Assembly: GCF_003024195.1 (NCBI RefSeq)
Contig: NZ_KZ679056.1
Location: 178,262 to 242,261 of the forward strand
Reading direction: 5' to 3'
DNA length: 64,000 nt
Source of the DNA: Streptomyces dioscori
Lineage (GTDB): Bacteria; Actinomycetota; Actinomycetes; Streptomycetales; Streptomycetaceae
Shown: one piece after another, positions 31,042 through 40,021 of the stretch
How positions within the stretch are numbered: the stretch's first letter is position 1
How the letters are laid out: every line of letters begins with the position of its first letter
Notes under the pieces: model-generated
What the model was told of the DNA's origin: nothing
The model's database searches: none
What the model saw: the letters and a program-made list of their open reading frames with translations, nothing else
Made by a program: the position numbers and the translations under genes

Positions 31042-32319
31042 TCAGCTGCTCTGCGCGAGCCGCTTGTTGATCTCCGCCTCGACCTGCTTGGCGGCTGCGG
31101 CGGGCGACTTCCCCTTCAGGACCGCGGTCATGTAGGCCTTGATCGGGTTGGGGTCGTTCTCCACGGCGGCCCACTCGGGGATCAGCGGCGTGGTACCACC
31201 GCCGGCCGCGGCCGGAGCGGCGGCCTCGGCGGCGCCGTTGCCCGCGAGGTGGATCTGCAGCGCCTCCTTGTTCGGGATGACGCCGTTCTCCTTGGCGAGC
31301 GCGCCCTCGAACTTGTCGGACAGGGCGAGCTTCAGGAACTCCTTGGCGAGCTCCTGCTTCTTGCTGCCCGCGGCGACCGCGAAGTTGGAACCGCCGAGGA
31401 AGACACCCTCGGGCGAGTCGGCCGTCTCACCGGGGATGGTGAAGTAGCCGATGTCCTTCTCTATCTTCTTGTTGGCCGCGATGGCCGTGCCGGCCTCCCA
31501 GCCCATGCCGATGAAGGCGCCGACGTTGCCCTTGGCGAAGACCTCGGCCTGCTGCGGGGTCGCCTCGTCCTTGTCCTTGGGGGCCTTGGAGTAGGACTGG
31601 TACTCCTTGTAGATCTCCATGGCCTTGCCGACCTTCGGGTCCGCGAGGTTGGAGACGTACTTGTCGCCTTCCTTCTTCACCAGGTCGGCGCCCTGGCCGA
31701 TCGTCAGGCCGTCGAAGAAGTACCAGTTCTGGCCGGGCAGGTAGATCGGCTCGGCGTCGGTCTTCTTGTCGATGGTCTTCAGGGCGTCGAAGAACTCGGC
31801 GCGCGTCTTGGGGGCGTCCGTGATGCCGGCGTCGGCCCAGACCTTCTTGTTGTAGATGACGACGCGGTTGGCGAAGTACCAGGGGGCGGCGTACTGCTTG
31901 CCGTCGAAGACCGAGGACTCGTTGAGGGCCTTCGTCCAGTCGCCGCCGATCTCCTCCTTGAGGTCACTCAGGTCGGCGAGACCGCCGGTGGCCGCGTAGG
32001 CGGGCGTCTGGGTGTTGCCGACCTCAAGGACGTCCGGCGGGTTGTCCTCGGAGAGCGAGGTGGTGATCTTCTGCTGGATGCCGTTCCACTGCTGCGTCTC
32101 GAACTTCAGCTTGGCCTTCGTCTTCTTCTCGAAGGCGGCCGTGAGGTCCTTGGTCCAGCCCTCCGGCGTGGAGCCGTCCATGGCCCAGACGGTCAGGGTC
32201 TGGCCCTTGTAGCCGTCGGCCCCCGCCTTGCCGCCGTCGTCACCGTCGTCGCCGCCACAGGCAGCGATCGACATCAACATGCCCGCGACACCGACGGCCG
32301 CGATGAGCTTGCGATTCAC
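31042..32319 (-). CDS. dasA: Sugar-binding lipoprotein DasA of the chitobiose ABC transporter
   Basis: 425 residues from the GTG at 32317-32319, preceded by GAGGAGGATGAC. The lipoprotein signal MNRKLIAAVGVAGMLMSIAAC has a lipobox with Cys at about residue 21, then an acidic linker DDGDDGG. The rest is a family 1 solute-binding protein (VWAMDGSTPEGWTKDLTAAFEKK.., PDVLEVGNTQTPAYA, FIGMGWEAG). DasA captures N,N'-diacetylchitobiose in S. coelicolor and influences development. Its promoter region carries two dre boxes. An Ala-rich insert lies near residue 375. Confidence 0.95.
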   Translation of the reverse strand: MNRKLIAAVGVAGMLMSIAACGGDDGDDGGKAGADGYKGQTLTVWAMDGSTPEGWTKDLTAAFEKKTKAKLKFETQQWNGIQQKITTSLSEDNPPDVLEVGNTQTPAYAATGGLADLSDLKEEIGGDWTKALNESSVFDGKQYAAPWYFANRVVIYNKKVWADAGITDAPKTRAEFFDALKTIDKKTDAEPIYLPGQNWYFFDGLTIGQGADLVKKEGDKYVSNLADPKVGKAMEIYKEYQSYSKAPKDKDEATPQQAEVFAKGNVGAFIGMGWEAGTAIAANKKIEKDIGYFTIPGETADSPEGVFLGGSNFAVAAGSKKQELAKEFLKLALSDKFEGALAKENGVIPNKEALQIHLAGNGAAEAAAPAAAGGGTTPLIPEWAAVENDPNPIKAYMTAVLKGKSPAAAAKQVEAEINKRLAQSS

Positions 32320-32406
32320 GTCATCCTCCTCAGGGATGCCAGCAACCCCCCTGCCCACCGCGTGACTTACGACGAGTACTGCCCGTGGGGCTGGGACCTG
32401 GTCCTC

Positions 32407-32423
32407 AATGGTTTAGACCAGTA
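32407..32423. promoter_or_regulatory. DasR operator (dre) of dasA, proximal
   Basis: AATGGTTTAGACCAGTA has the symmetric TGGTTTAGACCA core of the dre consensus, about 90 bp before the dasA start. Confidence 0.88.
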
Positions 32424-32430
32424 CGGGGAG

Positions 32431-32447
32431 CTTGGACTAGACCTAGA
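32431..32447. promoter_or_regulatory. DasR operator (dre) of dasA, distal half-match
   Basis: CTTGGACTAGACCTAGA keeps the GGNCTAGACC core and lies 24 bp centre-to-centre from the proximal site, about two helical turns. A double operator is therefore likely. Confidence 0.75.
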
Positions 32448-32585
32448 GAGGTGTCAAGGGTGAAAAAGCCGCTCCAGACCGTCCGTTACGCGACCTACAT
32501 ATGCAGGGACCTTTCACTACACGGGTGACAGATCGGACGGGCGCCCACGCAGGTCGCGACAGCCCCTCCGGGCCGCCCCGCGCAC

Positions 32586-32602
32586 ACTATGGACTAGACC
32601 AA
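32586..32602. promoter_or_regulatory. DasR operator (dre) in the dasR promoter
   Basis: ACTATGGACTAGACCAA matches the dre core. It lies 136 bp before the dasR start, suggesting autoregulation, as described for S. coelicolor dasR. Confidence 0.8.
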
Positions 32603-32737
32603 AAGGGACCCCGACGGTATATAGAGGAGATCACGCAGCGTGCGGGAGGACACTCGCACGGTTGGGCGTGCCACGATGTGAGCCGTGGCCGGCGCGTACG
32701 TCGGCCGCATCGGCACTCGAAGCCGGGAAGGCAGAGT

Positions 32738-33502
32738 ATGAGCACCGACGTCAGCAGTGCGGAGAACGAGGGTGGCGCCCCCATCCGTACCGCGCGCGTG
32801 CCCAAGTACTACCGCCTGAAGAAGCATCTGCTCGACATCACGGACACGCTGCCGCCCGGTACGCCGGTACCTCCCGAGCGCACGCTCGCGGCCGAGTTCG
32901 ACACCTCGCGCACGACCGTGCGTCAGGCGCTCCAGGAGCTGGTCGTCGAAGGGCGGCTCGAACGCATCCAGGGCAAGGGCACGTTCGTCGCGAAGCCGAA
33001 GGTGTCACAGGCGCTGCAACTCACCTCCTATACGGAGGACATGCGGGCGCAGGGGCTCGAACCGACCTCGCAGCTGCTGGACATCGGGTACATCACCGCC
33101 GACGACACGCTCGCCGAGCTGCTCGACATCAGTGCCGGGGGGCGGGTGCTGCGGATCGAGCGGCTGCGGCTCGCCAGCGGGGAGCCGATGGCGATCGAGA
33201 CGACGCATCTGTCCGCGAAGCGGTTTCCCGCGTTGCGGCGGTCGCTGGTCAAGTACACGTCTCTGTACACGGCGTTGGCCGAGGTGTACGACGTGCGTCT
33301 GGCGGAGGCGGAGGAGACGATCGAGACGTCGCTGGCCACTCCCCGGGAGGCGGGGTTGCTCGGTACGGATGTGGGGTTGCCGATGCTGATGCTGTCGCGG
33401 CACTCGATCGATCAGGATCAGCAGCCGGTGGAGTGGGTGCGGTCCGTTTATCGGGGGGATCGGTACAAGTTCGTTGCGCGGTTGAAGAGGCCTACGGACT
33501 GA
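32738..33502 (+). CDS. dasR: GntR/HutC-family regulator DasR
   Basis: 254 residues from the ATG at 32738 (GGAAGGCAG upstream). The GntR winged helix spans residues ~20-88 (PKYYRLKKHLLDI.., PPERTLAAEFDTSRTTVRQALQELVVEGRLERIQGKGTFV). A UTRA/HutC effector domain follows (ALQLTSYTEDMRAQG, RIERLRLASGEPMAIETTHL, VEWVRSVYRGDRYKFVARL). DasR represses N-acetylglucosamine uptake, chitinase and antibiotic genes and is released by glucosamine-6-phosphate. It is divergent from dasABC and flanked by dre boxes. Confidence 0.97.
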   Translation: MSTDVSSAENEGGAPIRTARVPKYYRLKKHLLDITDTLPPGTPVPPERTLAAEFDTSRTTVRQALQELVVEGRLERIQGKGTFVAKPKVSQALQLTSYTEDMRAQGLEPTSQLLDIGYITADDTLAELLDISAGGRVLRIERLRLASGEPMAIETTHLSAKRFPALRRSLVKYTSLYTALAEVYDVRLAEAEETIETSLATPREAGLLGTDVGLPMLMLSRHSIDQDQQPVEWVRSVYRGDRYKFVARLKRPTD

Positions 33503-33535
33503 AGAGGGGCGGGGTGGGGCGGGGTGGGCTGGGGT

Positions 33536-33660
33536 GCGTTGTCGGGTGCGGGTGCGTTGTGGCTGGTCGCGCAGTTCCCCGCGCCCCTAAAGGCAAAGGA
33601 CTGCGCCGTTCCCCGCGCGCCTAAAGACAAAAGACTGCGCCGTTCCCCGCGCCCCTGAGG
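33536..33660. repeat. Cluster of dispersed intergenic repeats, three inverted cores
   Basis: Three copies of a GTTCCCCGCGCCCCTAAAG-type core follow each other between dasR and cstA, the first with the complete outer GGGTGCGGGTGCG part. No gene is present between 33503 and 33788. Confidence 0.8.
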
Positions 33661-33788
33661 GGGTTGCTCCAAGCTCCGCTGGACAGCGGTTAGTTGGGCT
33701 GGTGGGGGTTGGGTGATGTACGTGGTGTAGCGCTGAGGGGGATCCTGTTCTACCGTCCTCCCGTCACTCATGGACGGGAGGACGACCC

Positions 33789-35942
33789 GTGCGCACCGAC
33801 AGCCCCCGCAAGGCACGTCCCCGCAACATCGTCATCTGGACCCTCGTCGCGCTGATCGCCGCGGCCGGCTGGTCCGTGCTCGCTCTCTCGCGGGGCGAGG
33901 AGGTCTCGGCCGCCTGGATGGTGGCCGCCGCCCTCGGCTCGTACGCCATCGCCTATCGCTTCTACGCGAAGTTCATCGCGTACAAGGTGCTGAGGGTCGA
34001 CAAGAACCGGGCCACCCCGGCCGAGCGGCTCAACAACGGCATCGACTTCCATCCCACCGACCGGCGCGTGCTCCTCGGTCACCACTTCGCGGCGATCGCG
34101 GGCGCCGGTCCGCTGGTGGGGCCGGTGCTGGCCGCGCAGATGGGGTATCTGCCCGGCACCATCTGGATCATCGTCGGCGTGATCTTCGCGGGCGCGGTCC
34201 AGGACATGGTCGTACTGTTCTTCTCCACCCGGCGCGACGGCAGGTCGCTGGGGCAGATGGCGCGCGAGGAGATCGGCCCGTTCGGCGGCGCGGCGGCCCT
34301 GATCGCCGCCTTCGCCATCATGATCATCCTGCTCGGGGTGCTCGCGCTGGTCGTCGTCAACGCGCTCGCCCAGTCCCCGTGGGGCACCTTCTCCATCGCG
34401 ATGACGGTCCCGATCGCCCTGCTGATGGGCTTCTACCTGCGGGTCCTGCGGCCCGGCCGGGTCGCCGAGGTGTCGCTGATCGGTGTGGCGCTGCTGCTGT
34501 TCGCGCTGGTCGCGGGCCGCTGGGTCGCCGAGTCGTCCTGGGCCGACACGTTCACGCTCGCCCCCTCGACCCTGGTCATCTGGCTGGTGGCGTACGGGTT
34601 CATCGCGTCGATCCTGCCCGTGTGGATGCTCCTCGCGCCCCGCGACTACCTCTCCACGTTCATGAAGATCGGCACGATCGGGCTGCTCGCGGTCGGGGTC
34701 GTCGTCTCGCTGCCGACGCTGAGGATGGACCCGGTGACGGACTTCGCCTCGCGGGGCGACGGGCCGGTCTTCGCGGGCGCTCTCTTCCCGTTCGTCTTCA
34801 TCACCATCGCCTGCGGGGCGCTCTCCGGCTTCCACTCCCTGATCTCCTCCGGCACCACGCCGAAGATGATCCAGAAGGAGACGCAGGTCCGGATGATCGG
34901 TTACGGCTCCATGCTCATGGAGTCGTCCGTGGCGGTGATGGCGCTGATCGCGGCGTCCGTCATCGACCCGGGCCTGTACTTCGCGATGAACGCGCCGGCC
35001 GGTGTCATCGGCGACACGGTCCAGAACGCCTCCCAGGTGGTGGGCAGTTGGGGCTACCAGATCTCCCCCAAGGAGCTGGCCGACGCGGCGAAGGACGTCG
35101 AGGAGGCGTCCCTGCTGTCGCGGACCGGTGGCGCGCCCACCCTCGCGGTCGGCGTCTCGGAGATCTTCTCCAAGGTCACCGGGGACGGTCTGCGCGCGTT
35201 CTGGTACCACTTCGCGATCATGTTCGAGGCGCTGTTCATCCTGACCGCGCTCGACGCGGGCACCCGGGTGGGCCGCTTCATGCTCCAGGACACGCTGGGC
35301 AATCTCTACAAACCCTTCAAGGATGTGAGCTGGAAGCCCGGTCTGATCATCACGAGCGGCATCGTCTGCGGACTGTGGGGCTACTTCCTGTGGGTCGGCG
35401 TCCATGAACCGCTCGGCGGGATCAACCAGCTCTTCCCGATCTTCGGCATCTCCAACCAGCTGCTCGCCGCGGTCGCCCTGGCCGTCTGCACGACCCTGCT
35501 GGTGAAGTCCGGGCGCCTCAAATGGGCCTGGATCACCGGGATCCCGCTCGTCTGGGACGCCACGGTCACGCTCACCGCGAGCTGGCAGAAGGTCTTCTCC
35601 AGCGATCCGCGCGTCGGCTTCTTCAAGCAGCGCTCGATCTACCAGGACGGCATCGACCGGGGCGAGCTCGTCGCACCCGCGAAGAGCATGGACGACATGC
35701 ACACGATCGTCACGAACTCCACGGTCGACGGTGTCCTCACCGCGGTGCTCGCCCTGCTCATCGTCGTGGTGATCGCGGACGCGACGAGGGTGTGCATCCG
35801 GCACGTACGCCGTCCCGCGCTCTCCACACTCAGCGAGGCGCCCTACGTCGAGTCCCAGATCGTCGCTCCGGCCGGGCTGATCCCGACCAAGGAGGAGAAG
35901 GAGGAGGTACGCGATGCGGTCGGCGCTGAACCACGCGGTTAG
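33789..35942 (+). CDS. cstA: CstA-family pyruvate/peptide transporter
   Basis: 717 residues from a GTG with GGGAGGAC upstream. A CstA transporter with ~16 membrane segments: TDRRVLLGHHFAAIAGAGPLVGPVLAAQMGYLPG near residue 80, the conserved GALSGFHSLISSGTTPKMI around residue 350, and a C-terminal PLGGINQLFPIFGISNQLLA. CstA proteins are induced on carbon starvation and import pyruvate, and possibly peptides. A small YbdD gene overlaps its 3' end by 29 bp, a pairing known in Enterobacteria too. Confidence 0.95.
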   Translation: MRTDSPRKARPRNIVIWTLVALIAAAGWSVLALSRGEEVSAAWMVAAALGSYAIAYRFYAKFIAYKVLRVDKNRATPAERLNNGIDFHPTDRRVLLGHHFAAIAGAGPLVGPVLAAQMGYLPGTIWIIVGVIFAGAVQDMVVLFFSTRRDGRSLGQMAREEIGPFGGAAALIAAFAIMIILLGVLALVVVNALAQSPWGTFSIAMTVPIALLMGFYLRVLRPGRVAEVSLIGVALLLFALVAGRWVAESSWADTFTLAPSTLVIWLVAYGFIASILPVWMLLAPRDYLSTFMKIGTIGLLAVGVVVSLPTLRMDPVTDFASRGDGPVFAGALFPFVFITIACGALSGFHSLISSGTTPKMIQKETQVRMIGYGSMLMESSVAVMALIAASVIDPGLYFAMNAPAGVIGDTVQNASQVVGSWGYQISPKELADAAKDVEEASLLSRTGGAPTLAVGVSEIFSKVTGDGLRAFWYHFAIMFEALFILTALDAGTRVGRFMLQDTLGNLYKPFKDVSWKPGLIITSGIVCGLWGYFLWVGVHEPLGGINQLFPIFGISNQLLAAVALAVCTTLLVKSGRLKWAWITGIPLVWDATVTLTASWQKVFSSDPRVGFFKQRSIYQDGIDRGELVAPAKSMDDMHTIVTNSTVDGVLTAVLALLIVVVIADATRVCIRHVRRPALSTLSEAPYVESQIVAPAGLIPTKEEKEEVRDAVGAEPRG

Positions 35943-36123
35943 GGCGGCCAGGGGCGTGCGTTGGTACGTACGGGAGCTGACCGACGAGTCCGCGTACGAC
36001 CGGTACGTGGCGCATCTGCGCGCGGAGCGGGCCGACGCGGACGTGCCCTCGCGGCGGGAGTTCGAGCGGATGCGCACGGACCGTCAGGAGGCGGATCCGC
36101 GGCAGGGCTTCCGCTGCTGCTGA
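35914..36123 (+). CDS. YbdD/YjiX-family small protein
   Basis: 69 residues: ARGVRWYVRELTDESAYDRYVAHLRAERADADVPSRREFERMRTDRQEADPRQGFRCC. The YbdD/DUF466 motif GxxxYDRYVxHxR is present. It begins within cstA, after GGAGGAGG, and overlaps it by 29 bp, so translation is coupled. Its relatives assist CstA/BtsT pyruvate transporters; the molecular function is not known. Confidence 0.92.
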   Translation: MRSALNHAVRAARGVRWYVRELTDESAYDRYVAHLRAERADADVPSRREFERMRTDRQEADPRQGFRCC

Positions 36124-36193
36124 CGCCGTGCGGTGTGGGTGCGAGTGGGTGCGCGGTCGCCGGACGACACGGTGCATCCGTTATGCGGACGGG

Positions 36194-36212
36194 GGTTCCA
36201 TAAAGCGGAACC
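36194..36212. promoter_or_regulatory. Palindrome GGTTCC-N7-GGAACC upstream of the DUF3311/mctP operon
   Basis: GGTTCCATAAAGCGGAACC is a perfect 6-bp inverted repeat with the TTCC-N-GGAA form used by IclR-family regulators. It lies 58 bp before the operon start and probably overlaps the promoter. Confidence 0.5.
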
Positions 36213-36269
36213 GTCCCTTAGATTTCCTGCGCGTTGCACAGGTGATCAGTGAGGGGACGGAGCCGCCGT

Positions 36270-36563
36270 ATGTCGGAAACACCGGATGTGCCAAGAGCGC
36301 CCGAAGGGGAACCACCGGTGGTGACACCGGTCCGTGTGGTGATCGCCGTCTGCCTGATCGCGCCGTTCGTGGCGATGCTCTGGGTGGGGTCGTACGCGAA
36401 GGTCGACCCGACCTTCATCGGCATCCCGTTCTTCTACTGGTACCAGATGCTGTGGGTGCTCATCTCGACCGCGCTCACGATGACGGCGTTCACGCTGTGG
36501 AACCGTGAGCAGCGCGCCCGCAAGGCCGCCCGCCAGTCGCAGAACGGGGGCGCGTCCGCATGA
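36270..36563 (+). CDS. DUF3311 small membrane protein
   Basis: 97 residues from the ATG at 36270. It has two transmembrane helices (VTPVRVVIAVCLIAPFVAMLWVGSYA and WYQMLWVLISTALTMTAFTLWN) with a short PTFIGIPFFYWYQM loop, the DUF3311 signature, and a polar C-terminus. Its stop overlaps the next ATG (ATGA). In Actinobacteria and Proteobacteria this small partner regularly accompanies MctP-type SSS transporters. Confidence 0.9.
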   Translation: MSETPDVPRAPEGEPPVVTPVRVVIAVCLIAPFVAMLWVGSYAKVDPTFIGIPFFYWYQMLWVLISTALTMTAFTLWNREQRARKAARQSQNGGASA

Positions 36564-38188
36564 AGGACGGCGTGAACGGCGTGGCACTCGCCGTCTTCAT
36601 CTTCTTCTTCGTGGCCGTCACGGTCATGGGCTTCCTTGCCTCGCGCTGGCGCCGGGCCGACGGCGAGCAGACGCTCGACGAATGGGGCCTGGGCGGACGG
36701 TCGTTCGGCACCTGGGTGACCTGGTTCCTGCTCGGCGGCGACCTCTACACGGCGTATACGTTCGTGGCGGTCCCGGCGGCGATCTACGCGGCGGGCGCCG
36801 CCGGCTTCTTCGCCGTCCCGTACACGATCCTCGTCTATCCGCTGATCTTCACCTTCCTGCCGCGCCTGTGGTCGGTCTCGCACAAACACGGGTACGTGAC
36901 GACGTCCGACTTCGTGCGCGGACGGTTCGGCTCGAAGGGACTGTCGCTCGCGGTCGCCGTCACCGGCATCCTCGCGACGATGCCGTACATCGCGCTGCAG
37001 CTGGTCGGCATCCAGGCCGTCCTCGACGTGATGGGCGTCGGCGGCGGCGAGGACACCAACTGGTTCGTCAAGGACCTGCCGCTGCTCATCGCCTTCGGCG
37101 TGCTGGCCGCGTACACGTACTCGTCCGGGCTGCGCGCGCCCGCCCTGATCGCGTTCGTCAAGGACACGCTGATCTACATCGTCATCGCGGTCGCGATCAT
37201 CTACATCCCGATCAAGCTGGGCGGCTTCGACGAGATCTTCGCCAAGGCGGGCGAGGCGTACAACCAGACCAACCCGGCGACCGGCGCGCCACGCGGCTCC
37301 CTGGTACCGGGCGAGGCGGGCCAGTGGACGTACGCGACGCTCGCGCTCGGCTCGGCACTGGCCCTCTTCATGTACCCGCACTCGATCACGGCGACGCTCT
37401 CCTCGCGCAGCCGCGAGGTGATCCGGCGCAACACCACGATCCTGCCGCTGTACTCGCTGATGCTGGGCCTGCTCGCGCTGCTCGGCTTCATGGCGATCGC
37501 GGCCGGGATCAAGGTCGACAACGGGCAGCTGGCGATCCCGCAGCTCTTCGAGACCATGTTCCCGGACTGGTTCGCGGGCGTCGCCTTCGCGGCGATCGGC
37601 ATCGGCGCGCTCGTGCCGGCCGCCATCATGTCCATCGCGGCGGCGAACCTCTTCACCCGCAACATCTACAAGGACTTCATCAAACCCGACGCGACACCCG
37701 CCCAGGAGACCAAGGTCTCCAAGCTGGTCTCGCTGCTCGTGAAGGTCGGCGCGCTCGTCTTCGTCCTGACCATGGACAAGACCGTCGCCATCAACTTCCA
37801 GCTCCTCGGCGGCATCTGGATCCTGCAGACCTTCCCGGCGCTCGTCGGCGGACTGTTCACCCGCTGGTTCCACCGGTGGGCGCTGCTCGCGGGATGGGCG
37901 GTCGGGATGCTGTACGGGACGGTCGCCGCGTACGGGGTGGCCTCGCCGACGCAGAAGCACTTCGGCGGGTCCTCGAAGGAGATTCCCGGGATCGGGGAGA
38001 TCGGGTACATCGGGCTCACCGCGTTCGTGCTGAACCTGGTGGTGACGGTGGTGCTCACGTTCGTCCTTCGGGCGGTCAAGGCGCCGGACGGGGTCGACGA
38101 GACCTCTGCCGAGGACTACACGGCTGACGCCGGCGACAAGGGAGTCCAGGTGGACCTGCCGCCGGCGACGGCGGGGGCCGGGCACTAG
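36560..38188 (+). CDS. Sodium:solute symporter, monocarboxylate permease MctP type
   Basis: 542 residues with 13 or so membrane segments of the SSS family: GGDLYTAYTFVAVPAAIYAAGAAGFFAVPY, TSDFVRGRFGSKGL, the mid-protein MYPHSITATLSSRSREVIRRNT and PAAIMSIAAANLFTRNIYKDFI. Coupling to DUF3311 points to the MctP/ActP group, which imports acetate, lactate or pyruvate with sodium or protons. With cstA directly upstream this region serves small-carboxylate uptake. The C-terminal ~30 residues are acidic. Confidence 0.9.
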   Translation: MKDGVNGVALAVFIFFFVAVTVMGFLASRWRRADGEQTLDEWGLGGRSFGTWVTWFLLGGDLYTAYTFVAVPAAIYAAGAAGFFAVPYTILVYPLIFTFLPRLWSVSHKHGYVTTSDFVRGRFGSKGLSLAVAVTGILATMPYIALQLVGIQAVLDVMGVGGGEDTNWFVKDLPLLIAFGVLAAYTYSSGLRAPALIAFVKDTLIYIVIAVAIIYIPIKLGGFDEIFAKAGEAYNQTNPATGAPRGSLVPGEAGQWTYATLALGSALALFMYPHSITATLSSRSREVIRRNTTILPLYSLMLGLLALLGFMAIAAGIKVDNGQLAIPQLFETMFPDWFAGVAFAAIGIGALVPAAIMSIAAANLFTRNIYKDFIKPDATPAQETKVSKLVSLLVKVGALVFVLTMDKTVAINFQLLGGIWILQTFPALVGGLFTRWFHRWALLAGWAVGMLYGTVAAYGVASPTQKHFGGSSKEIPGIGEIGYIGLTAFVLNLVVTVVLTFVLRAVKAPDGVDETSAEDYTADAGDKGVQVDLPPATAGAGH

Positions 38189-38256
38189 GGGTTTTTCGCC
38201 CCCGCCGCCCCTACCCTTCCCGTCACTGACTCGGGGGCGCTGCCCCCGAACCCCCG

Positions 38257-38308
38257 GTCCTCAAACGCCGGACGGGCTGGATTTCCAGCCCGTCCGGCGT
38301 TTGAGGAC
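38257..38308. terminator. 25-bp perfect hairpin after the mctP operon
   Basis: Arms 38257-38281 and 38284-38308 are perfectly complementary (core TCAAACGCCGGACGGGCTGG) with only two bases between them. The flanks are further G/C inverted blocks. This element is widespread in Streptomyces genomes at gene ends. Confidence 0.9.
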
Positions 38309-38384
38309 AAAGGGGGCGAGGGGGCGCAGCCCCCCTGCGTGGACGGGAACGGGTAAGGGCGGCGGGGGCGGATAATCTGGGCCC

Positions 38385-39374
38385 GTGACCCCGCGCGCAC
38401 CCATCGTCCTCGACAGTGACCCCGGCATCGACGACGCCGTAGCCCTCCAGTACCTGCTCGGTACCGGCCTGTGGGACCTGAAGGCCTACACCTCCGTGGG
38501 CGGCAACCTCCCCGCCGAGCAGACCTACCTCAACGCCCGCGCCCTCGCGCGGGCGATGCGCATCGACACCGACGTCCCCGTCCACCGCGGCGCGGGCCGC
38601 CCCCTCACCCGCCTCCCGTACCGTGTCGCCGCCGACTTCCACGGCCCCGCGGGGCTGGGCGACGAGAAGCTGCCCGACTCGACGGCCGCGCACCCGGCGG
38701 AGTCGTCCGCGCAGACGCTGCTGCGGCTCTCCCGGGAGTACGAGGGCGAGCTGACGGTGTGCGCGACGGGCCCCCTCACCAATGTGGCGATCGCGCTCCT
38801 GGAGGACCCCGGCTTCGCCCGGCGCGTGAAGAAGTTCGTGTTCATGGGCGGCGCGGCCCGCGTGCCCGGGAACATCACGCCGGTCGCCGAGTTCAACATG
38901 TGGGCCGACCCGGACGCCGCCGAGCTGGTCCTGTCGTCCGGCATCCCGTTCACCATGGTCGATCTGGACGCCTCGCACCGCTGGCTGTTCAGGCCCGCCG
39001 ACCTCGCGGCCCTGGAGGCGGCGGGCCCGGGCACCGCGCTCGCCGCCCGGCTGCTGCGGGTCTACATGGAGGCGTACCGCGGCAGCGGCGGGGACGGCAC
39101 CTGTCCGCTGCACGATCCGCTCGCCGTGGGCGTGTGCGCGGACGAGTCGTTCGTGACGCTCGCGGAGGGGGCGGTCATCGTCGAGTCGGCCGCCGAACTC
39201 ACGCGCGGCCAGACCGTGTTCGTGCCCTCGGCCGCCGGGCGGATCTACTACCCGGAGTCGCCCGCGCTGACCGCGCGGGCCCGTCTCACCGGCCGGGTAG
39301 CCCTCGGCGCGGGCCCACGCGACTTCACGAAGGACTTCGTCACGACCCTGCAGTTGTGGCCGACCGTGGGCTGA
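38385..39374 (+). CDS. Inosine/uridine-preferring nucleoside hydrolase family protein
   Basis: 329 residues from a GTG. The calcium-binding signature VLDSDPGIDDAVALQYLL begins the fold. Further motifs are GNLPAEQTYLNARAL, ATGPLTNVAIALLEDPGF, FVFMGGAARVPGN, EFNMWADPDAAELVLSSG and LHDPLAVGVC with the last Ca ligands. It hydrolyses the N-glycosidic bond of ribonucleosides. It is not part of the upstream transporter operon because of the intervening hairpin. The following GNAT gene starts 38 bp later. Confidence 0.93.
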   Translation: MTPRAPIVLDSDPGIDDAVALQYLLGTGLWDLKAYTSVGGNLPAEQTYLNARALARAMRIDTDVPVHRGAGRPLTRLPYRVAADFHGPAGLGDEKLPDSTAAHPAESSAQTLLRLSREYEGELTVCATGPLTNVAIALLEDPGFARRVKKFVFMGGAARVPGNITPVAEFNMWADPDAAELVLSSGIPFTMVDLDASHRWLFRPADLAALEAAGPGTALAARLLRVYMEAYRGSGGDGTCPLHDPLAVGVCADESFVTLAEGAVIVESAAELTRGQTVFVPSAAGRIYYPESPALTARARLTGRVALGAGPRDFTKDFVTTLQLWPTVG

Positions 39375-39412
39375 GACGCCCCGAGCCACCGGCACACTGC
39401 ACACTGCACAGC

Positions 39413-39937
39413 ATGGACATCGTGATCAGACGGGCGGAGCCCGGGGAGTACACCGCGCTGGGTGAGATCACCGCGCGGGCCTATCTCGGGGACGGGCTGC
39501 TCGACTTCGGGGAGAGCGACGCCTACCTCGGTGAACTGCGGGACGTGGCGAGGCGCGCCGCCGCCGCCGACGTGCTGGTGGCCGTGGAGGGCACCGGGGC
39601 GGGGGCCCGGAGCCGACTGCTCGGCGGGGTGACCTTCGTGCCGTCCGGCGGGCCCATGGCCGACATCGCGCGGGCGGGCGAGGCCGAGCTGCGGATGCTG
39701 GCGGTCGCGAAGGAGGCCCGCGGCCGGGGTGTGGGGACCCTGCTCGTGCGCGCCTGCGTCGACCGGGCCCGCGCCACGGCCGGCTGCGGAACCGTTGTGC
39801 TGTCCACCCAGCGCACCATGCACAGCGCCCACCGCGTCTACGAGCGCCTCGGCTTCACCCGTACCCCCGTCCGCGACTGGAACCCCGTGCCGCACCTGGA
39901 CGACGTCGTGCTCCTCACCTACGAGTTGACGCTCTGA
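39413..39937 (+). CDS. GNAT-family N-acetyltransferase
   Basis: 174 residues starting IVIRRAEPGEYTALGEITARAYLGDGLLDFG. Motif A is LRMLAVAKEARGRGVGTLLVRACVDRARATAGCGTVVLST with the R-G-x-G-x-G acetyl-CoA loop; motif B is HRVYERLGFTR. The acceptor is unknown. Co-transcription with the nucleoside hydrolase is likely (38-bp gap). Confidence 0.92.
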   Translation: MDIVIRRAEPGEYTALGEITARAYLGDGLLDFGESDAYLGELRDVARRAAAADVLVAVEGTGAGARSRLLGGVTFVPSGGPMADIARAGEAELRMLAVAKEARGRGVGTLLVRACVDRARATAGCGTVVLSTQRTMHSAHRVYERLGFTRTPVRDWNPVPHLDDVVLLTYELTL

Positions 39938-39969
39938 CACGCTCCGCTACACCGTCCGGAGCCGACACG

Positions 39970-40016
39970 ACACAACATGTGGGGGTGCTTCCGGAGCCCG
40001 ACACAAGATGTATGCT
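39970..40016 (+). promoter_or_regulatory. Tandem NrdR boxes of nrdABS
   Basis: ACACAACATGTGGGGG at 39970-39985 and ACACAAGATGTATGCT at 40001-40016 are two direct 16-bp copies spaced 31 bp start to start, three helical turns. This is the arrangement of NrdR repressor sites. The second overlaps a TATGCT-like -10 region. Confidence 0.75.
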
Positions 40017-40021
40017 CATGC

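Noticed and set aside
33768..36077. A 769-codon open frame opposite cstA
   Set aside because: Asp/Arg/Glu-rich shadow of a strongly conserved transporter.
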